A stretch of DNA of 64,000 nt, taken from Myotis daubentonii. Lineage: Eukaryota > Chordata > Mammalia > Chiroptera > Vespertilionidae. A program made the position numbers and the translations under genes. The stretch lies in the NCBI RefSeq assembly GCF_963259705.1, contig NC_081844.1, positions 12,199,715 to 12,263,714 of the forward strand, in the 5' to 3' direction. Below are positions 43,632-55,008 of the stretch, in pieces (the first letter of the stretch is position 1; every line of letters begins with the position of its first letter). The notes under the pieces were generated by a model that did not search any database, was not told the DNA's origin, and saw only the letters and a program-made list of their open reading frames with translations.

Positions 43632-43905
43632 CTCTCTCCCGGGAAAAAAATAATTTCAAGAGGGCAGCTTTAAAGCAAAAAAAAAAAAAAAAAAAAAAAA
43701 AAATGCCAAAAAAGAGAGTTGGTATTTTATTTTGTTTCAGAATTGAAAAAGGTGCAACAGCTTAGCTGGTCTTGCTGATAACAAATTCCAGGAACGTAAG
43801 AGATCAACGCAATCCTCTGTCTCTCTTTCTTCCTCTCCTCCAACACAGCCCAGCCAGGGCGGAAAAAAAAAAAGAAAGAGAGGGAGAGAACAGGAGGGAA
43901 GGGGG
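43632..43905 (-). other. DPYSL2: DPYSL2 5' untranslated region (upper end estimated)
   Basis: Read on the minus strand, the sequence before the ATG contains a pyrimidine-rich tract near the presumed cap site (about 43861-43900). Next come a purine-rich stretch, GGAGGAGAGGAAGAAAGAGA (about 43820-43840), and then a run of 27 U in the RNA (complement of the A run 43677-43703). The order pyrimidine tract, GGAGGAGAGG, ATG agrees with my recollection of the human DPYSL2 mRNA. The human pyrimidine tract includes a polymorphic CT repeat reported to affect mTOR-dependent expression. The exact start site cannot be read from sequence alone. Confidence 0.7.
43677..43703. repeat. 27-base A/T homopolymer in DPYSL2 5'UTR
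   Basis: An uninterrupted run of 27 A on the plus strand, which is U27 in the DPYSL2 mRNA, about 45 nt before the start codon. It is likely length-polymorphic. Assembly errors are also common in such runs. Confidence 0.85.
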
Positions 43906-43953
43906 TGGAAATAAACTACGGCAATAAAAGCCTCGGTTCGAGTCGGCCACCCG

Positions 43954-43963
43954 GCGCATGCGC
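43954..43963. promoter_or_regulatory. NRF1 site
   Basis: Perfect palindrome GCGCATGCGC, the NRF1 consensus, about 50 bp upstream of the presumed DPYSL2 start site. Confidence 0.65.
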
Positions 43964-44043
43964 CGCCAGCCACTCCCTTTCCTCTCAGGCAAAAGCCATC
44001 CGCTTCGGGAGAGACGAGCCCTGATTGGCCACAATCGTGGGAC

Positions 44044-44051
44044 ATGCAAAT
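44044..44051 (+). promoter_or_regulatory. POU octamer motif
   Basis: Exact ATGCAAAT inside the CpG island, where AT-rich 8-mers are rare by chance. POU-domain factors (for example OCT or BRN types) bind this motif. No binding is shown by sequence alone. Confidence 0.5.
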
Positions 44052-44224
44052 GCCCGGGCGGGAGGGGAGCGGCGCGAGAGCGCGAAATGCTGCAGAGGGC
44101 GGCGGAGGGCGGCGGCCGGGGCGGGCGGCCGGCCGGGGGGCGCGCCTTTCGCGCCCTTTCTTCGGGCCAGCGCCTCGGGGATAGTGGCTGCGGGAGCCCC
44201 AAATGCAGCAGCAGCAACGCAGGG

Positions 44225-44234
44225 AAAATGGCGG
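44225..44234 (+). promoter_or_regulatory. YY1-like motif, antisense to DPYSL2
   Basis: AAAATGGCGG on the plus strand fits the YY1 consensus AANATGGCGGC except for the last base. Such sites are often just downstream of start sites on the sense strand, so its orientation would fit divergent transcription away from DPYSL2. This is inference. Confidence 0.4.
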
Positions 44235-46779
44235 GTGCTCCTTAGGAACAGGGGCAGCCCATCCCGGAGTCGGTGGGCTGCCTTGGAGCCCGAGCGGCAC
44301 GCACCCGTCCGCGCGCGCCCCGGTGGATGCCCGCCCGCGCGCCAATCCGCGGAGGCCGCCGCTGCAGCCCCGCGTGGGGTGACTGCGCCGAGCCAATGGC
44401 TTCGCTGGCGGCGAGCGCGCGACTGCACCACCGGCCGGCGCCGCGCCGCCCGGGAGGGGCGCCCGAGCTCTCCTCCCGCCGCCCTCGCCTTTCGCGAAGG
44501 CTCGTCCTGCCTCCGCCCAGGAGTCGACTGGGGAATTGACATGGCAGCGAGCGGAGGGAAGGGAGAGGGCTCGCCGCGGCGCCGCCCGGCCCCGCAGAGG
44601 GGCGGCTGGACCGGGGCCTGCGGGCGGGGCGGGGCGGCGCGGCGTCCGCAGGGCTCCCCGGGGCGAGGAGGGGTGCGGGCCGGAGGCGAGGCTGGAAACC
44701 TAGCCGAGGGCGAGCGCCGCCGGGCCGGCCCCCGTGGCCTGGCAGCTGGAAGTCGGAGTAGGGAAGGGGCGGCTGGAGAGGCCGCAGTCCGCCGCCGGGG
44801 ATGCAAACCCCGCCCTGATGGCCCTTGTGCCTTCGGCCCGCGAGGAACTTGGGGGCAGGAGGCTCAGCAGCTGCCTGTGTAGGCAAAATTGGCTCAGTCC
44901 GGGGCCCTGTTCTCTAACAGCCACGCCCACCGAGGCCCATCTGTTGGTCGCATTTCTCTGGTGCCTGCAGATCTGTTGAGAAAAAGCTGTCGGAATTACA
45001 GCGCCCAAGGAGCCCCCAAAATTTTCAGTGCTATAGACAGGCCTCCACACGACCTAATGAGGCAGAAAGCGAGGAGGGGGGAGAAGCAGCAGAAGGAATG
45101 AGAGAAATGAAAGCTTATGTCCCAAAAGAAGGGGATACTGAGTCATGGAGAAAGCCTCCTGGAATCCGAGTTAAAAACACTCCCCAGCCAGAGATGCTAG
45201 CCACTCACAAGGCGCCGGAGGCACCTGGACAGGTGCGGCCTGAGTCGCTGCGGAAGAAAACGCTGGTCCCGTGGATCCCGGGCAACACACCTGGGCGCCT
45301 CTTTGGAAGGTTGCCCGGGCAGGTGCAAGGGCTCAAACCAGAGGCGGCCATGGCTTTGGATTTCTCTGCTTGAGATCAAACAATAGCTGGGCCTGCAATT
45401 TCTAGGCCGTCCAGCAGCCATTAGAAAAAGGCATCTATTTAACTGGCTCACACCTGCTCAGCAAAGATTAGCCAGATAAATACAGGATAATCCTGGGGCT
45501 GCTGTGGGCCCCTGTTCTGATGTCTTTCTGCATCTGGCCACTTTGGATTGTTATCTGTTCACAAAGTGTGAAAGGCACCCGCTCACTCATTCCTGTAAAT
45601 TCTAAAGTCCCAGAAAAGGGGGGTGAGGCATGCAGGAAGCTCCCCAACTGGTTAATTCATTCAGGTTCCAATTAGCTGTGCATCTTGAAAATAAAATAGA
45701 AGCACTTCCTTCTCCAACCATGCGCTGTGCTAAGAGAAAAGTGAGCTGATATCAGCAAGTATGGATGTCAGCCTGCAGGGGTTCAAACCACAGCCTGAGA
45801 ATGCATGAAGCGGGCCCTCCGACCTGTGAAAGCCAACAGTGGGTTTCAGCTGGGGGTGTAGAGTGGCAGGGCGCCAGGTGTTATTAAATCACAAGAAAAT
45901 GCCACTTGGCAAGCAAGTAAATAATGAGATTCAAATTAATTTAAAACCAAATAATCTCTATTTATATTGTTTGTTTATATTCTTTTATGTTTTCCTGCTC
46001 CTGAATTGTTTGATCTTAACAGATTTAACTATATCTAGTTGATTGCCAATTTTCCATTGAATATTTTGCTTTGCAATAAAAGCTCCTAAGAGCTTTTGTA
46101 TCACTTATTTTTATAGCCATTGGCATGAGGTTCTTAGTCCATAATTGACATTTCCACCCATAAATATCCAAAGATGTAAGGTTTAAACTGATTGGTCTGT
46201 TCTAAGATAGAGCCTAAGAGTATTTGGCACATAGGAGACAGCAAATACTTTTAATTGACCAAGGAAAAGAACTGCCAGCAACCTGCATTTCTTACCATAC
46301 TTACCGTTCCATGCAATGCAGAAAAATAGAGGCGGGGGAAGAATTTTCCACCTACTCTACACTGAAAACTTGTTCCTATATATTTTTTATACTGTCTTTA
46401 AACAAGCATTCCATGAAAAGTTTCTGTAAAGTTTCAGATCATTGTCCCTCTACCAAATATTTGAGCCTGTTCTTGGGTATGATTTTTCCACATTTTTAAA
46501 AAATTAAATGCATGTCAAACCTGAAAAGGCGTTGTAAGATGGCCTATTCCACATTATGACCCCTTCCCAAAGCCCCTGCCTTCCCATACTCCTCCCCCAG
46601 CACCTACAACGAGCAAGATGTGATGACGAAATGACAGAGCCATTTAATGAAATGGTTCTTCCCCTGGCATTTTGGTGGTCTGGGCCCCAGACTCTGGGGG
46701 AAGGAGAACCTGCCTAAACAGATCCATGAGCAGGAGTGAGGTCTACCCAGGTGCTGTATCAGACTCTGACCTCTGCAGC

Positions 46780-47175
46780 TCATCTCCCATCCCTGACACC
46801 CATGCCCTCATCCCATGCTCAGGGTGCATGCAGAGGTGCACCCACACACACACTGCCCTTTTCCAAATCTGTGCCATGTCCTGTGCTGTTCCCTTCACCT
46901 CCCTCCCTTGCCCTCAACACTTCCTCTAAAAATGAGCTTAAATATCATCTCCTCAATAAAGTCTGCCCTCATCCTGTCTCCTAAAGTCTTAAGCACAACC
47001 TCCTCCTATATTCACCTCAACTGTAACATACATCCTGCTATATTGTAATTATCTGTCCATTTCTTCTATTAGAGCATGACTCCTAGGAGCTAAAAGCTTT
47101 GCATTCCTCTTTTCCCAGGAACCTGGTCCATGGTGGGGCCCTCAACATTGGGTGCATAAATAAATGCTGCCATTG
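46780..47175 (+). mobile_element. L2 3' region
   Basis: TTCCTCTAAAAATGAGCTTA, ATTAGAGCATGACTCCTAGG and GGGTGCATAAATAAATGCTG in L2 order. Confidence 0.6.
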
Positions 47176-47631
47176 CTATGACAAGAAAAGAAGATTCTTC
47201 CATGTCACCATCACAGGGAGCTGTGACATCAACAATATCTCCAACTCGGGCATTGCTCTGAGCACTGTGGCCTTGCTGGGTCTTCCTTCTTGGCAGCCCA
47301 GCTCCTCTCCTGCAAGTCCCTAAAAGTGCAAGAGAACCTTGTTATCATGCAGCTTATTATTCTTTTCATGGGTGTAGCTGCCTGGATTTTAAGCTACACC
47401 TTCCCTAAACAAACTGCCACGCACCATCAAACCTAGGGAGAGAGCATCCAGTCCTAAAATGAACTCCAGAACCGTACAAGGCCTCTCCAGCCACTTCTTC
47501 TCAGCACCAACTTCTTAAAGCCTTCCCTCTCCACCCTCCCAATATTCTTTGTGCATACCTAGATTATGCCATTTATCGTACTATACCACCTACCCTATAA
47601 TATGATGGTATTCTTCACCTATAGTATAGGT

Positions 47632-47866
47632 CAGTGATGGCGAACCTTTTGAGCTCGGCATGTCAGCATTTTGAAAAACCCTAACTTAACTCTGGTGCCG
47701 TGTCACATATAGAAATTTTTCGATATTTGCAACCATAGTAAAACAAAGACTTATATTTTTGATATTTATTTTATATATTTAAATGCCATTTAACAAAGAA
47801 AAATCAACCAAAAAAATGAGTTCGCGTGTCACCTCTGACATGCGTGTCATAGATTCGCCATCACTG
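47632..47866 (+). mobile_element. hAT MITE, third family
   Basis: A 235-bp element with inverted ends CAGTGATGGCGAACC and GATTCGCCATCACTG, an AT-rich core, and a perfect 8-bp TSD GTATAGGT (47624-47631 and 47867-47874). It abuts a fourth-family element on the right. Confidence 0.88.
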
Positions 47867-47870
47867 GTAT

Positions 47871-48083
47871 AGGTGGTCGGCAAACCGCGGCTCGCAAGCC
47901 ACCTGCGGCTCTTTGGCCCCTTGAGTGTGGCTCTTCCACAAAATACCACGTGCGGGCGCGCGTACAGTGCGATTGAAACTTCGTGGCCCATGCACAGAAG
48001 TTGGTTTTTGGCCTGGGCGAGTCTATTTTGAAGAAGTACTGTTGATATTTGGCCCTGTTGACTAATGAGTTTGCCGACCACTG
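47871..48083 (+). mobile_element. hAT MITE, fourth family, abutting the third
   Basis: About 213 bp with right end GTTTGCCGACCACTG and left end AGGTGGTCGGCAAAC, which is its inverse with two altered terminal bases. The interior is CpG-containing and includes GTGCGGGCGCGCG. No clean TSD is visible. The first bases overlap the right TSD of the 47632-47866 element, which suggests that the latter landed in this older copy's left tip. Confidence 0.75.
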
Positions 48084-49393
48084 GCTTGTAAGTTAGCAGA
48101 AATTGCCAAGTGGTTGCTTTGTGCAGGGCATGGAACTGTGTGCCCTGCTATTGATGTGGTATTGTAGATGAAGCTCAATGTGTTGTATTTCTAAAATAAT
48201 AAATGTGAAGTAACTTAAAAAATAAAAAGATATTTAGCCTAAAAAAAAATCCCAGTCCTATACCATCAGTAAGTGAGCATGACTTTCCTTCCATTTAAAG
48301 TTGGAGCTCACAGAGACTGGGCACTCTTTGAAAAGCCTTACTCGTGTCTTACCCTCATATAGGGCCAAATGGGGTGAGCGTTCAGGAAGGATGGGATGCA
48401 TGGATGGGTGTCCAAGGGGTGACCTCCAGGCGGTATTAAGATGTTCGCGTCATCCATCCTGGGGGAGCTGGGGTGGGAGATGGAGTGCTGTCACTCAGGC
48501 GCCACTGGGTGACTGGCTGCTTTCAGTTCCTCAGCACCCTGCACAGTACGTGTCCCGCCTGGGACCAGGCCCGCCACTGTCCTTGGTTTCATCTTCCCCC
48601 TTTGGGAAGCAGGAGTAACCATTTCTGCTTCTGTGGCCCCACCTGGGCCTCTGCAGAAGTGTAACGTTCAGGATGTCATAGAGCAGAGAAACTCCAAAAC
48701 AGACATTGCTGACAAAGAATGGAGCCTAGAGTGGCCAAGAGAAGCCCTGAGCCCCCGCATTGCTCAGCACTGACGCCAAGGGCTGTGGCCTCACATGCAG
48801 CCTGCAGAGAAGTTAACATTCACGCGGTAGCAAAGAGAAGGTACTGGAATGCTTTGCCAGAAACTGAAGGCATCGAGTAGGACCCTTAAGCTGGAAGAGA
48901 CGCCTTCTTCTCTGCTGATGGAACCAGGCCATCTGGTGCTTTCTTTGTGCATGTAACCCTGAAGGGGCAGAGTCTGCAGAGGGACAGGCAGGGGCGGGCT
49001 GACGGGTCCAAGCCTGCCCAAGACATTCCCCCCGTGGTGCATTCTTTACTGGGGGGGGGGGGGGGGCAGGGACAGAGTGGTGACCCATAATGGTCAGGGG
49101 TGACTGGCCCTCTGAGCTAGATGCAGGTTTTGCTAGAATTGTAAGACTAGCGGTCAACCTAGTGGAGGCCGTGAACACACGCGGAAGGAGGGGCCCAGAG
49201 GAAAGTGTGCACCTCTCAGCATCTAGTAAGCTTGGCATTCTCCTCTTACCTCCAGCCAGTAGACATCCTCCCAGGTGACGCTTGCATTCCCTACCTTGCA
49301 CATCAAACATGCTCTGTGTGACAGATTTTCCCTGGGGTTTTTCTACAGAGCAGGACGCTGACAGCATCTTGCTCCAGCCGTCATGCCTCAGGT

Positions 49394-49409
49394 CTGCCCT
49401 CTGGCGGTG
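49394..49409 (-). promoter_or_regulatory. CTCF-like motif (reverse)
   Basis: The complement reads CACCGCCAGAGGGCAG. The core CCGCCAGAGGGC matches the CTCF core CCASYAGRKGGC at 11 of 12 positions. It is outside any repeat I recognise. Confidence 0.45.
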
Positions 49410-49799
49410 AATGAGGAAAGTGCGCTGAGATCCCCTCTGTCTTGGTCTGGCTGGTTGGTGACTCAGAACTAGGGAAGGGCCGTGTCCCAGTGTTCCTGAG
49501 TCTCCTGGAGTGACTTTGCCTCTGCGCTGGGATCCTTTGGGGCCCTGCTCAGACATCCTGATTAGCATCTCCAGAGATAAAGCCCCGGAATGTTAGCTAG
49601 TCTATCTCTGGCCACTAAACCACCCCAGCCTCCTTTTATAGAAGAAGCAAGAACACTCTCACTCCCTACCTAGGATTTTTCCAACTCCCCAGAATACATC
49701 GGTGCTCTGCTCTTTACCCAGTGGGACGGACTTATGAAAGAGTGGCAAATATTATCATCATGACCCTCTACTTGTCTGCCTTTTAGTGGAACACTGTTA

Positions 49800-49995
49800 T
49801 ATAGTCAGTAAGGAGGGAATTAACATTTACTGGGCATCTACCATAGTCTAGGTATAGCACTGGGTACTTTAAATACATCTTATTTAATCCTCCCAAGAAT
49901 CTTACTAGGTAAATCTTCATTTTATAGACAGGAGAGTCGAGCTCAAAGCAAGCTTTTGTTCCAGGCTCAAGTTCATGCAAGAGCAAGAGCTGGGT
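49800..49995 (-). mobile_element. MIR (reverse)
   Basis: AACATTTACTGGGCATCTAC, TTTAATCCTCCCAAGAATCT and CTTCATTTTATAGACAGGAG in MIR reverse order. Confidence 0.7.
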
Positions 49996-50394
49996 TCTAA
50001 TTCAGGCCTGAGTGATGGCCTCAAGCCCAAGGGGCTAGTTCTTTAAAGAATAAAGTACTTGCTTAAAACCAGGACCTACCTTGTAAACTAGGTGGGCTGC
50101 TGTCTCTTTCTTCCCGCTCTCACAATCCCTGCCTGAGCTTCCATCAGTCCCCCGGGGCCTGCACGCGTTCCTTAAACACTTCCCCTGTCCCCAAGTCAAT
50201 TCTCCATTTCTGTCTTTTCTTATCACCCAACATGACTCGGTTTCTCTCAGTGGCCCAGCGCTCTTCTCATTGGAAACTTGATAGATTAACACCAAAGTTT
50301 AAATAAGCAATGAATATGCAAAAGGGGAAGACCTTGATTCGCAGAATATCAGACAACAAAGCAGGCTGCTTGCAGAAACCAAATGCAAACTGTT

Positions 50395-50700
50395 TATCAC
50401 AATGGCTCCCTTCCCAGCCTCGCCCTGGACTTTCCTCCACTCACAGCACCCTGGCTTCCTCCCGTTTTCTTGCAGCAGCCCCTGCTGCTGCTGGCCCCTC
50501 TCCTCCCATTCACTTCAGGGCCGGCTCCTTCTCACCCTTCAAGGCCCTCTTCAGGGAGATCCTCCCTGACCCCCCTATCAGAAGGCCGCCCAGGGACTCA
50601 CCAATCTTCCCTATCTCAGCACTGTCACCAGCTGGAAGTATTCTTGTGTATTTGTTTACTAGGTTATTTCTTGTCTCTGCCTCTCAACCACAAACTCCCT
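50395..50700 (+). mobile_element. L2 fragment
   Basis: CACCCTTCAAGGCCCTCTTC, followed by GATCCTCCCTGACCCCCCTA, typical of L2. Confidence 0.65.
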
Positions 50701-51374
50701 AATTGACCCTGTTCTCCACCCCAGCTGGCAAGGCCAGCACAGCACTCAAGGGCAGAGACCGAAGGGCAACCTGTAAGTGAGCCTGCAAGCTGCTCACCGG
50801 CCCTCCATGCTGTGACAGGTGTACGCCAGGTGCTTCACCGGATCCACAAAGCTGTGCTCCTCTGCCCTGGGCCCGCGCTGGTGGCTCTGTGCCCAGACCG
50901 TCACCATCCAAAGAAAGTGGGCCCTCAGGAGGACCCCGGAGGAGGAAGTCACTGGCAGGAGAGCAGCCACTGGAGCTGTGCTGGGGCAGCCTGGCCACGC
51001 ACCCGTGGGCCTTTTCCTGGATTCCAGCTCCATGGGCAGCACTGACTTCCTGCGCGTGCAGTGAGGCCAGGGCAGGCAGGGTCCAGAGCCTGCACTTGTC
51101 CACACAGCTCAGGAGTTCCCTCTGCCTCTCAGGAATTAAGGAGTAAAGTTAAATGAGTGAAAAGGCCACTTTAAGGTGATTGGGCTGAGAGAGGAAGAAA
51201 GCAATCCCAGGGGCCTGAGACACTAAGGGGGAGGTAGTGTCCTCCCTCCCTCCCTCATCTTCCTCTCCCTGCAAGGCCACTGCCTTCATCTGAGGTGTCA
51301 CTATCTTTCCCAGTTAATTACGGGGGCCCTGCTTCTGGGACCAGTTCTGTCCTGAAGTCAGGGCACTTTTGAAA

Positions 51375-51885
51375 AAGTGCAAATCTGACCATTTCACTCA
51401 ATCCCTGCGTCCTAAAGTCCCAAGCCCTCAGCAAGGCTTTTTGAACAGCCCGCCTCTGCCTCTCTCTCTCTTGCCTTCTTTAGTGCTCTCTGCATCCCTG
51501 TTTCACACCCTGTGCTCCAGCCACATCAAACTCTCTGCATTCCCTGAATGTGTCGAGTTGTTTGTAAACTGTGTCTATAATCACATCTCCACCTTTCCCA
51601 GCACACCCTCCCCTCACTGAGCCCTCACAGGTCACCTCCTCTGTGCAGCCATTCCCGAACCTGCAGGCAGAGGTGACCACCCCTCCTGCTATGTACCATG
51701 GGGCCCTGCACAGACACCTAGTAAAGTACCTAAAACAGTTTCCTGCACTTTCTTTATATTTTGTTTCCTTCTCCTAGACAACAAGCTTCCTGAGGTCAGA
51801 GGCTTCACTTGTTTCAGCACCCTTCATAGGGCCTTACATACAATAGACACAGGACAAATTCTAAAAGGCTGGCTGGATGGATGAT
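51375..51885 (+). mobile_element. L2 3' region
   Basis: CCTGCGTCCTAAAGTCCCAA, CAACAAGCTTCCTGAGGTCA and the GGGCCTTACATACAATAGAC terminus are L2. Followed by a GGAT/GGGT microsatellite. Confidence 0.7.
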
Positions 51886-51950
51886 GGACGAATGGATGGA
51901 TGGATGATGGATGAGTGAGTGGGTGGGTGGGTGGATAGGTAGGTGAATAA
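51882..51950 (+). repeat. (GGAT)n / (GGGT)n microsatellite
   Basis: GGATGGATGATGGA repeats turning into GTGGGTGGGTGG and GTAGGTAG. Confidence 0.85.
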
Positions 51951-52244
51951 ATAAGATCCTTGAGCAAAAGCTTTAGTTATAAAGTACATTTACTCTAGGG
52001 CTTGAGTCTGAAATGATCTTTCAAGGCATAAAATTCACAACCAGGCTGTCTTAGGATCCACCCTCTTAGTTAAAGTTCCCAGGAGGATCAGTGGCAATCA
52101 TGACAACCATTCATCCTCTCCTACCAGAGGAGAATGTGGAAATGTCAGTAAGGTCTGGGCACCTCTAACTTGCTACCACTTCCACCTTATAGTCATAGAT
52201 GGATTAGGCCCCCACTTTCCATGTTGCAAAAGTGTTGCAGAAAC

Positions 52245-52445
52245 TTTTTTTTTTTTTTTTTTTAGAGGAAAGGGAGAGAGAGGGGGAAACATCGATGTGA
52301 GAAACATCTATTTGTAGCCTCCCTCATGTGCCCCAACTGGGGCTCGAACCTGCATCCTGGGTATGTGCCCTGACCGGAAATCGAACCTGCCACCTTCTGG
52401 TGTACAGGCTGATGCCCCAACCAACTGAGCCACACCAGCCAGGGC
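52245..52445 (-). mobile_element. Ves-like SINE, older subtype
   Basis: The complement of AGCCCTGGCTGGTGTGGCTC ends the element. The short TSD TGCAGAAAC is at 52236-52244 and 52446-52454. Confidence 0.88.
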
Positions 52446-52984
52446 TGCAGAAACGGTTAAAATCTGCAGACATGTCTCCAGTCACTTCTCCTTAATGGGA
52501 TGGGAGAGCTGGAACAAAGGACATCTTTACAGCATAGCATTCCCTGTGTGACGAGTATCCCTCTTGGTTGCTAAGGGGGAAGTTCGGACAGGCAGAGGCA
52601 GGACGATCAAGTTCACCTCGTGCAACGTTCTTTCAATCCAGTACTGAGACGAATGCTCCCTGTGACACCCCTCCCACTATTTTTCCTTTCTTTGGCCATT
52701 TCAAGTCATTTGGCCATTTAGCCTGCAGAGAGCCTGAAGTAGTCATGGTGCAGTGGTGACCAGGGTTGTCACCAGAATTGCAGGGGATCCCTGGGGAGCC
52801 GGCAGTGTGAGCCCTTTCCTCTCTGTCCCCGTGGGGTCCAGGCCAAAGCTGAGAGGCGCAGTGGGAGTCTCCCTCAGACGCTTTCCCGAGTCCCCATTTG
52901 CTGGGGAAGCCAGGCCTGTCTGCGCATTCCTGTGGCCACTTCCCAATCAGAATGAAGAGCAGTAAGGAACTACATTTCATTCTC

Positions 52985-53580
52985 TCTGCGTGTTCATTTG
53001 GTTTTTATCTCTGCATTTCAGCACTGAAAGTGTCTGTTGACATTTCTTCAAGCTCACTCATTCTTTCTTTGGCTGTATCTAGTCTATTTGTAAGTCCATC
53101 AAAGACATTCCTTATTTCTGTTACTGTGTTTTTGTTTTAATTTCCTTTTGGTTCTTTCTTACAATTTCCATCTCTCTGGTAACATTATCCATCTGTTCTT
53201 GCATGTTTTCCACTACAGCCGTTAGCATATTAATCATAGGTATTTTAAATTTCTCGTTTGATAATTTCAGAATCAGTCATATCTGAGGCTGGCGGTGACC
53301 CTGGTTCTGCTCTGCGTCTCTGAGCTGTGTTTTGTCTGTTAGTGTGCTTTGCAGGGCTGCTGAAAGCTGGCCATGAGTGACTGGGTGTAAAGTGGTCGCT
53401 TCTGTGGGAGGCTTCTGCTGCAATAAGCTCCAATTCTCTCTATCGGCCAGTCTCTCCGATTGAAGGTGCGGCAGTTGCCCTGAGACCTCACTTATCTAAT
53501 GGATCTAAGGAGAGTTGTTTTTCTCCAAGCTCCTGGCATGTCAGATCAGAAGCAGGAAGTCCTCTCATCTTACCCCATTT
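52985..53580 (-). mobile_element. Old L1M/HAL1-type 5' region
   Basis: CCATCTGTTCTTGCATGTTT, GTTAGCATATTAATCATAGG and the following TATTTTAAATTTCTCGTTTG are the complement of the ORF1-side sequence of old mammalian L1M/HAL1 elements. There is no open frame left. Confidence 0.5.
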
Positions 53581-53689
53581 TATTAAAATGTAACACACAC
53601 AGGGCATGTGCACAATAAATGTAAATAAATGCATGTGTATAATTTTCTAAAAGACTCTAGAAGGATATACACTAAAATAGTAACAGTAT

Positions 53690-54240
53690 TAATATTTATG
53701 AGCAGTTACTGTGTGTCAGATATTGTTTCAAGATTTTTATAGTAATTCATTATTATTATTACATAATTGTTATAATATAGTATTACATAATTACTACTGA
53801 TAACTGTTTTATGTAATTTGCTTAAATAATTTAAGTAACTGTTTAAGTAAATAATTATTTAAATAATAGTTCATTTATTCCTCACAACAATCCTAGAGAT
53901 AATTTGTTTTTATCATCATTTAAATTTTATAGATAAAGGCCGAAACCGGTTTGGCTCAGTGGATAGAGCGTCGGCCTGCGGACTGAAGGGTCCCAGGTTC
54001 GATTCTGGTCAAGGGCATGTACCTGGGTTGCGGGCATATCCCCAGTGGGAGATGTGCAGGAGGCAGCTGATCGATGTTTCTCTCTCATCGATGTTTCTAA
54101 CTCTCTATCTCTCTCCCTTCCTCTCTGTAAAAAATCAATAAAATATATTTTAAAAAAAATTTTATAGATAAAGAAACTGAGGCAGAGAGTCAAGTCACTC
54201 ACCTCAGTAAGTATTTGAACTTAGGCAATGTGTTGCAATA
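53690..54240 (-). mobile_element. MIR (reverse) split by a Ves SINE
   Basis: Left part GAGCAGTTACTGTGTGTCAG and ATTCCTCACAACAATCCTAG; right part GAAACTGAGGCAGAGAGTCA. The SINE 53939-54156 lies between. An AT-rich expansion lies at about 53750-53870. Confidence 0.65.
53939..54156 (+). mobile_element. Ves SINE, young copy
   Basis: Full-length, with head GCCGAAACCGGTTTGGCTCA and a perfect 17-bp TSD AAATTTTATAGATAAAG at 53922-53938 and 54157-54173. It splits a MIR. Confidence 0.95.
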
Positions 54241-55008
54241 TCTATCAGCACACTTAACTGAATAATAATAACAGTGTTATTTTAGGGGTGGGATTAGAAG
54301 AGACAATCAGCATATATTACTTCTGAAATAAAATAAATAGATAAAGATATTGCCTTTAAGAAAAACCAGTAGGTAAAGCGGCCAGGGGAGGAAATCACAG
54401 AAAACATTTCAAAGTCAAATTGAAACTGCTCTTACATTGTCATATCTCTGCTTGCCTCCATAAAGGGCTGTGGTTCACATACTATATCTAGCAAAGACTT
54501 CAGACCGGTGTTTTGCAAACATTTTGACTAAGGTCCTTAGTAAAAAAATATATGTTATACATCATGACCTAGCATACGTATGCGTCCATGCAACCGGAAT
54601 AAAACTTTTTAAAGAAGTGGTCACAACCTGCTACAGCATGCTCACCACCCACTAGCCCCAGCTGAAAGGCTCTTCCACAGCTATAACAGAGCAATAGCTG
54701 GTGTGACTGATTGACAGTATGACTGCAGGTCCCTCTCCCTGCCTTCACCACATATCTGCCATAGACCTTTCCACCCAATTCTCAGGGGGCCAATGTTCAA
54801 AACTGGAGAAAGCTCATGGCCTTTGAAGGTTCTGGTCTACCAGGTATCAGGCAACTGCTGGGAGCGAAGCCCACCAGCTCCTGGAACTGGTCAGTTTTAT
54901 ATGTCAACGTGGCTGGGTCCCAGCACCCAGATATTTAATCAAAGATTATTCTAGATGTTTCTGTGAAGGTATTTTTAGATGAGAGTAACAGGTAAGTCAG
55001 CACATTTT

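Larger units (their letters stand above)
43900..44900. promoter_or_regulatory. DPYSL2: CpG island promoter of DPYSL2
   Basis: About 1 kb of very GC- and CpG-rich DNA starts immediately upstream of the 5'UTR. I see no TATA box. It contains a perfect NRF1 palindrome GCGCATGCGC (43954-43963), a CCAAT box on the minus strand (complement of ATTGG at 44023-44027), an octamer ATGCAAAT (44044-44051), a YY1-like AAAATGGCGG (about 44225-44234) and further CCAAT boxes near 44340 and 44393. The position at the 5' end of the gene and this motif set are typical of a housekeeping/neural CpG promoter. Long open frames on both strands here (up to 285 codons) are a consequence of few stop codons in GC-rich DNA. 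Confidence 0.85.

Noticed and set aside
44025..44882. 285-codon open frame on the plus strand in the CpG island, and a 273-codon frame opposite
   Set aside because: Composition is Arg/Gly/Ala/Pro-rich as expected from GC-rich DNA with few stops. There are no domains, no splice context, and long frames occur on both strands.
48520..48560. RE1/REST-like site (TCAGCACCCTGCACAGT)
   Set aside because: The left half fits the RE1 consensus, but the right half departs from ACAGCGCC. Without a matrix score I do not call it.
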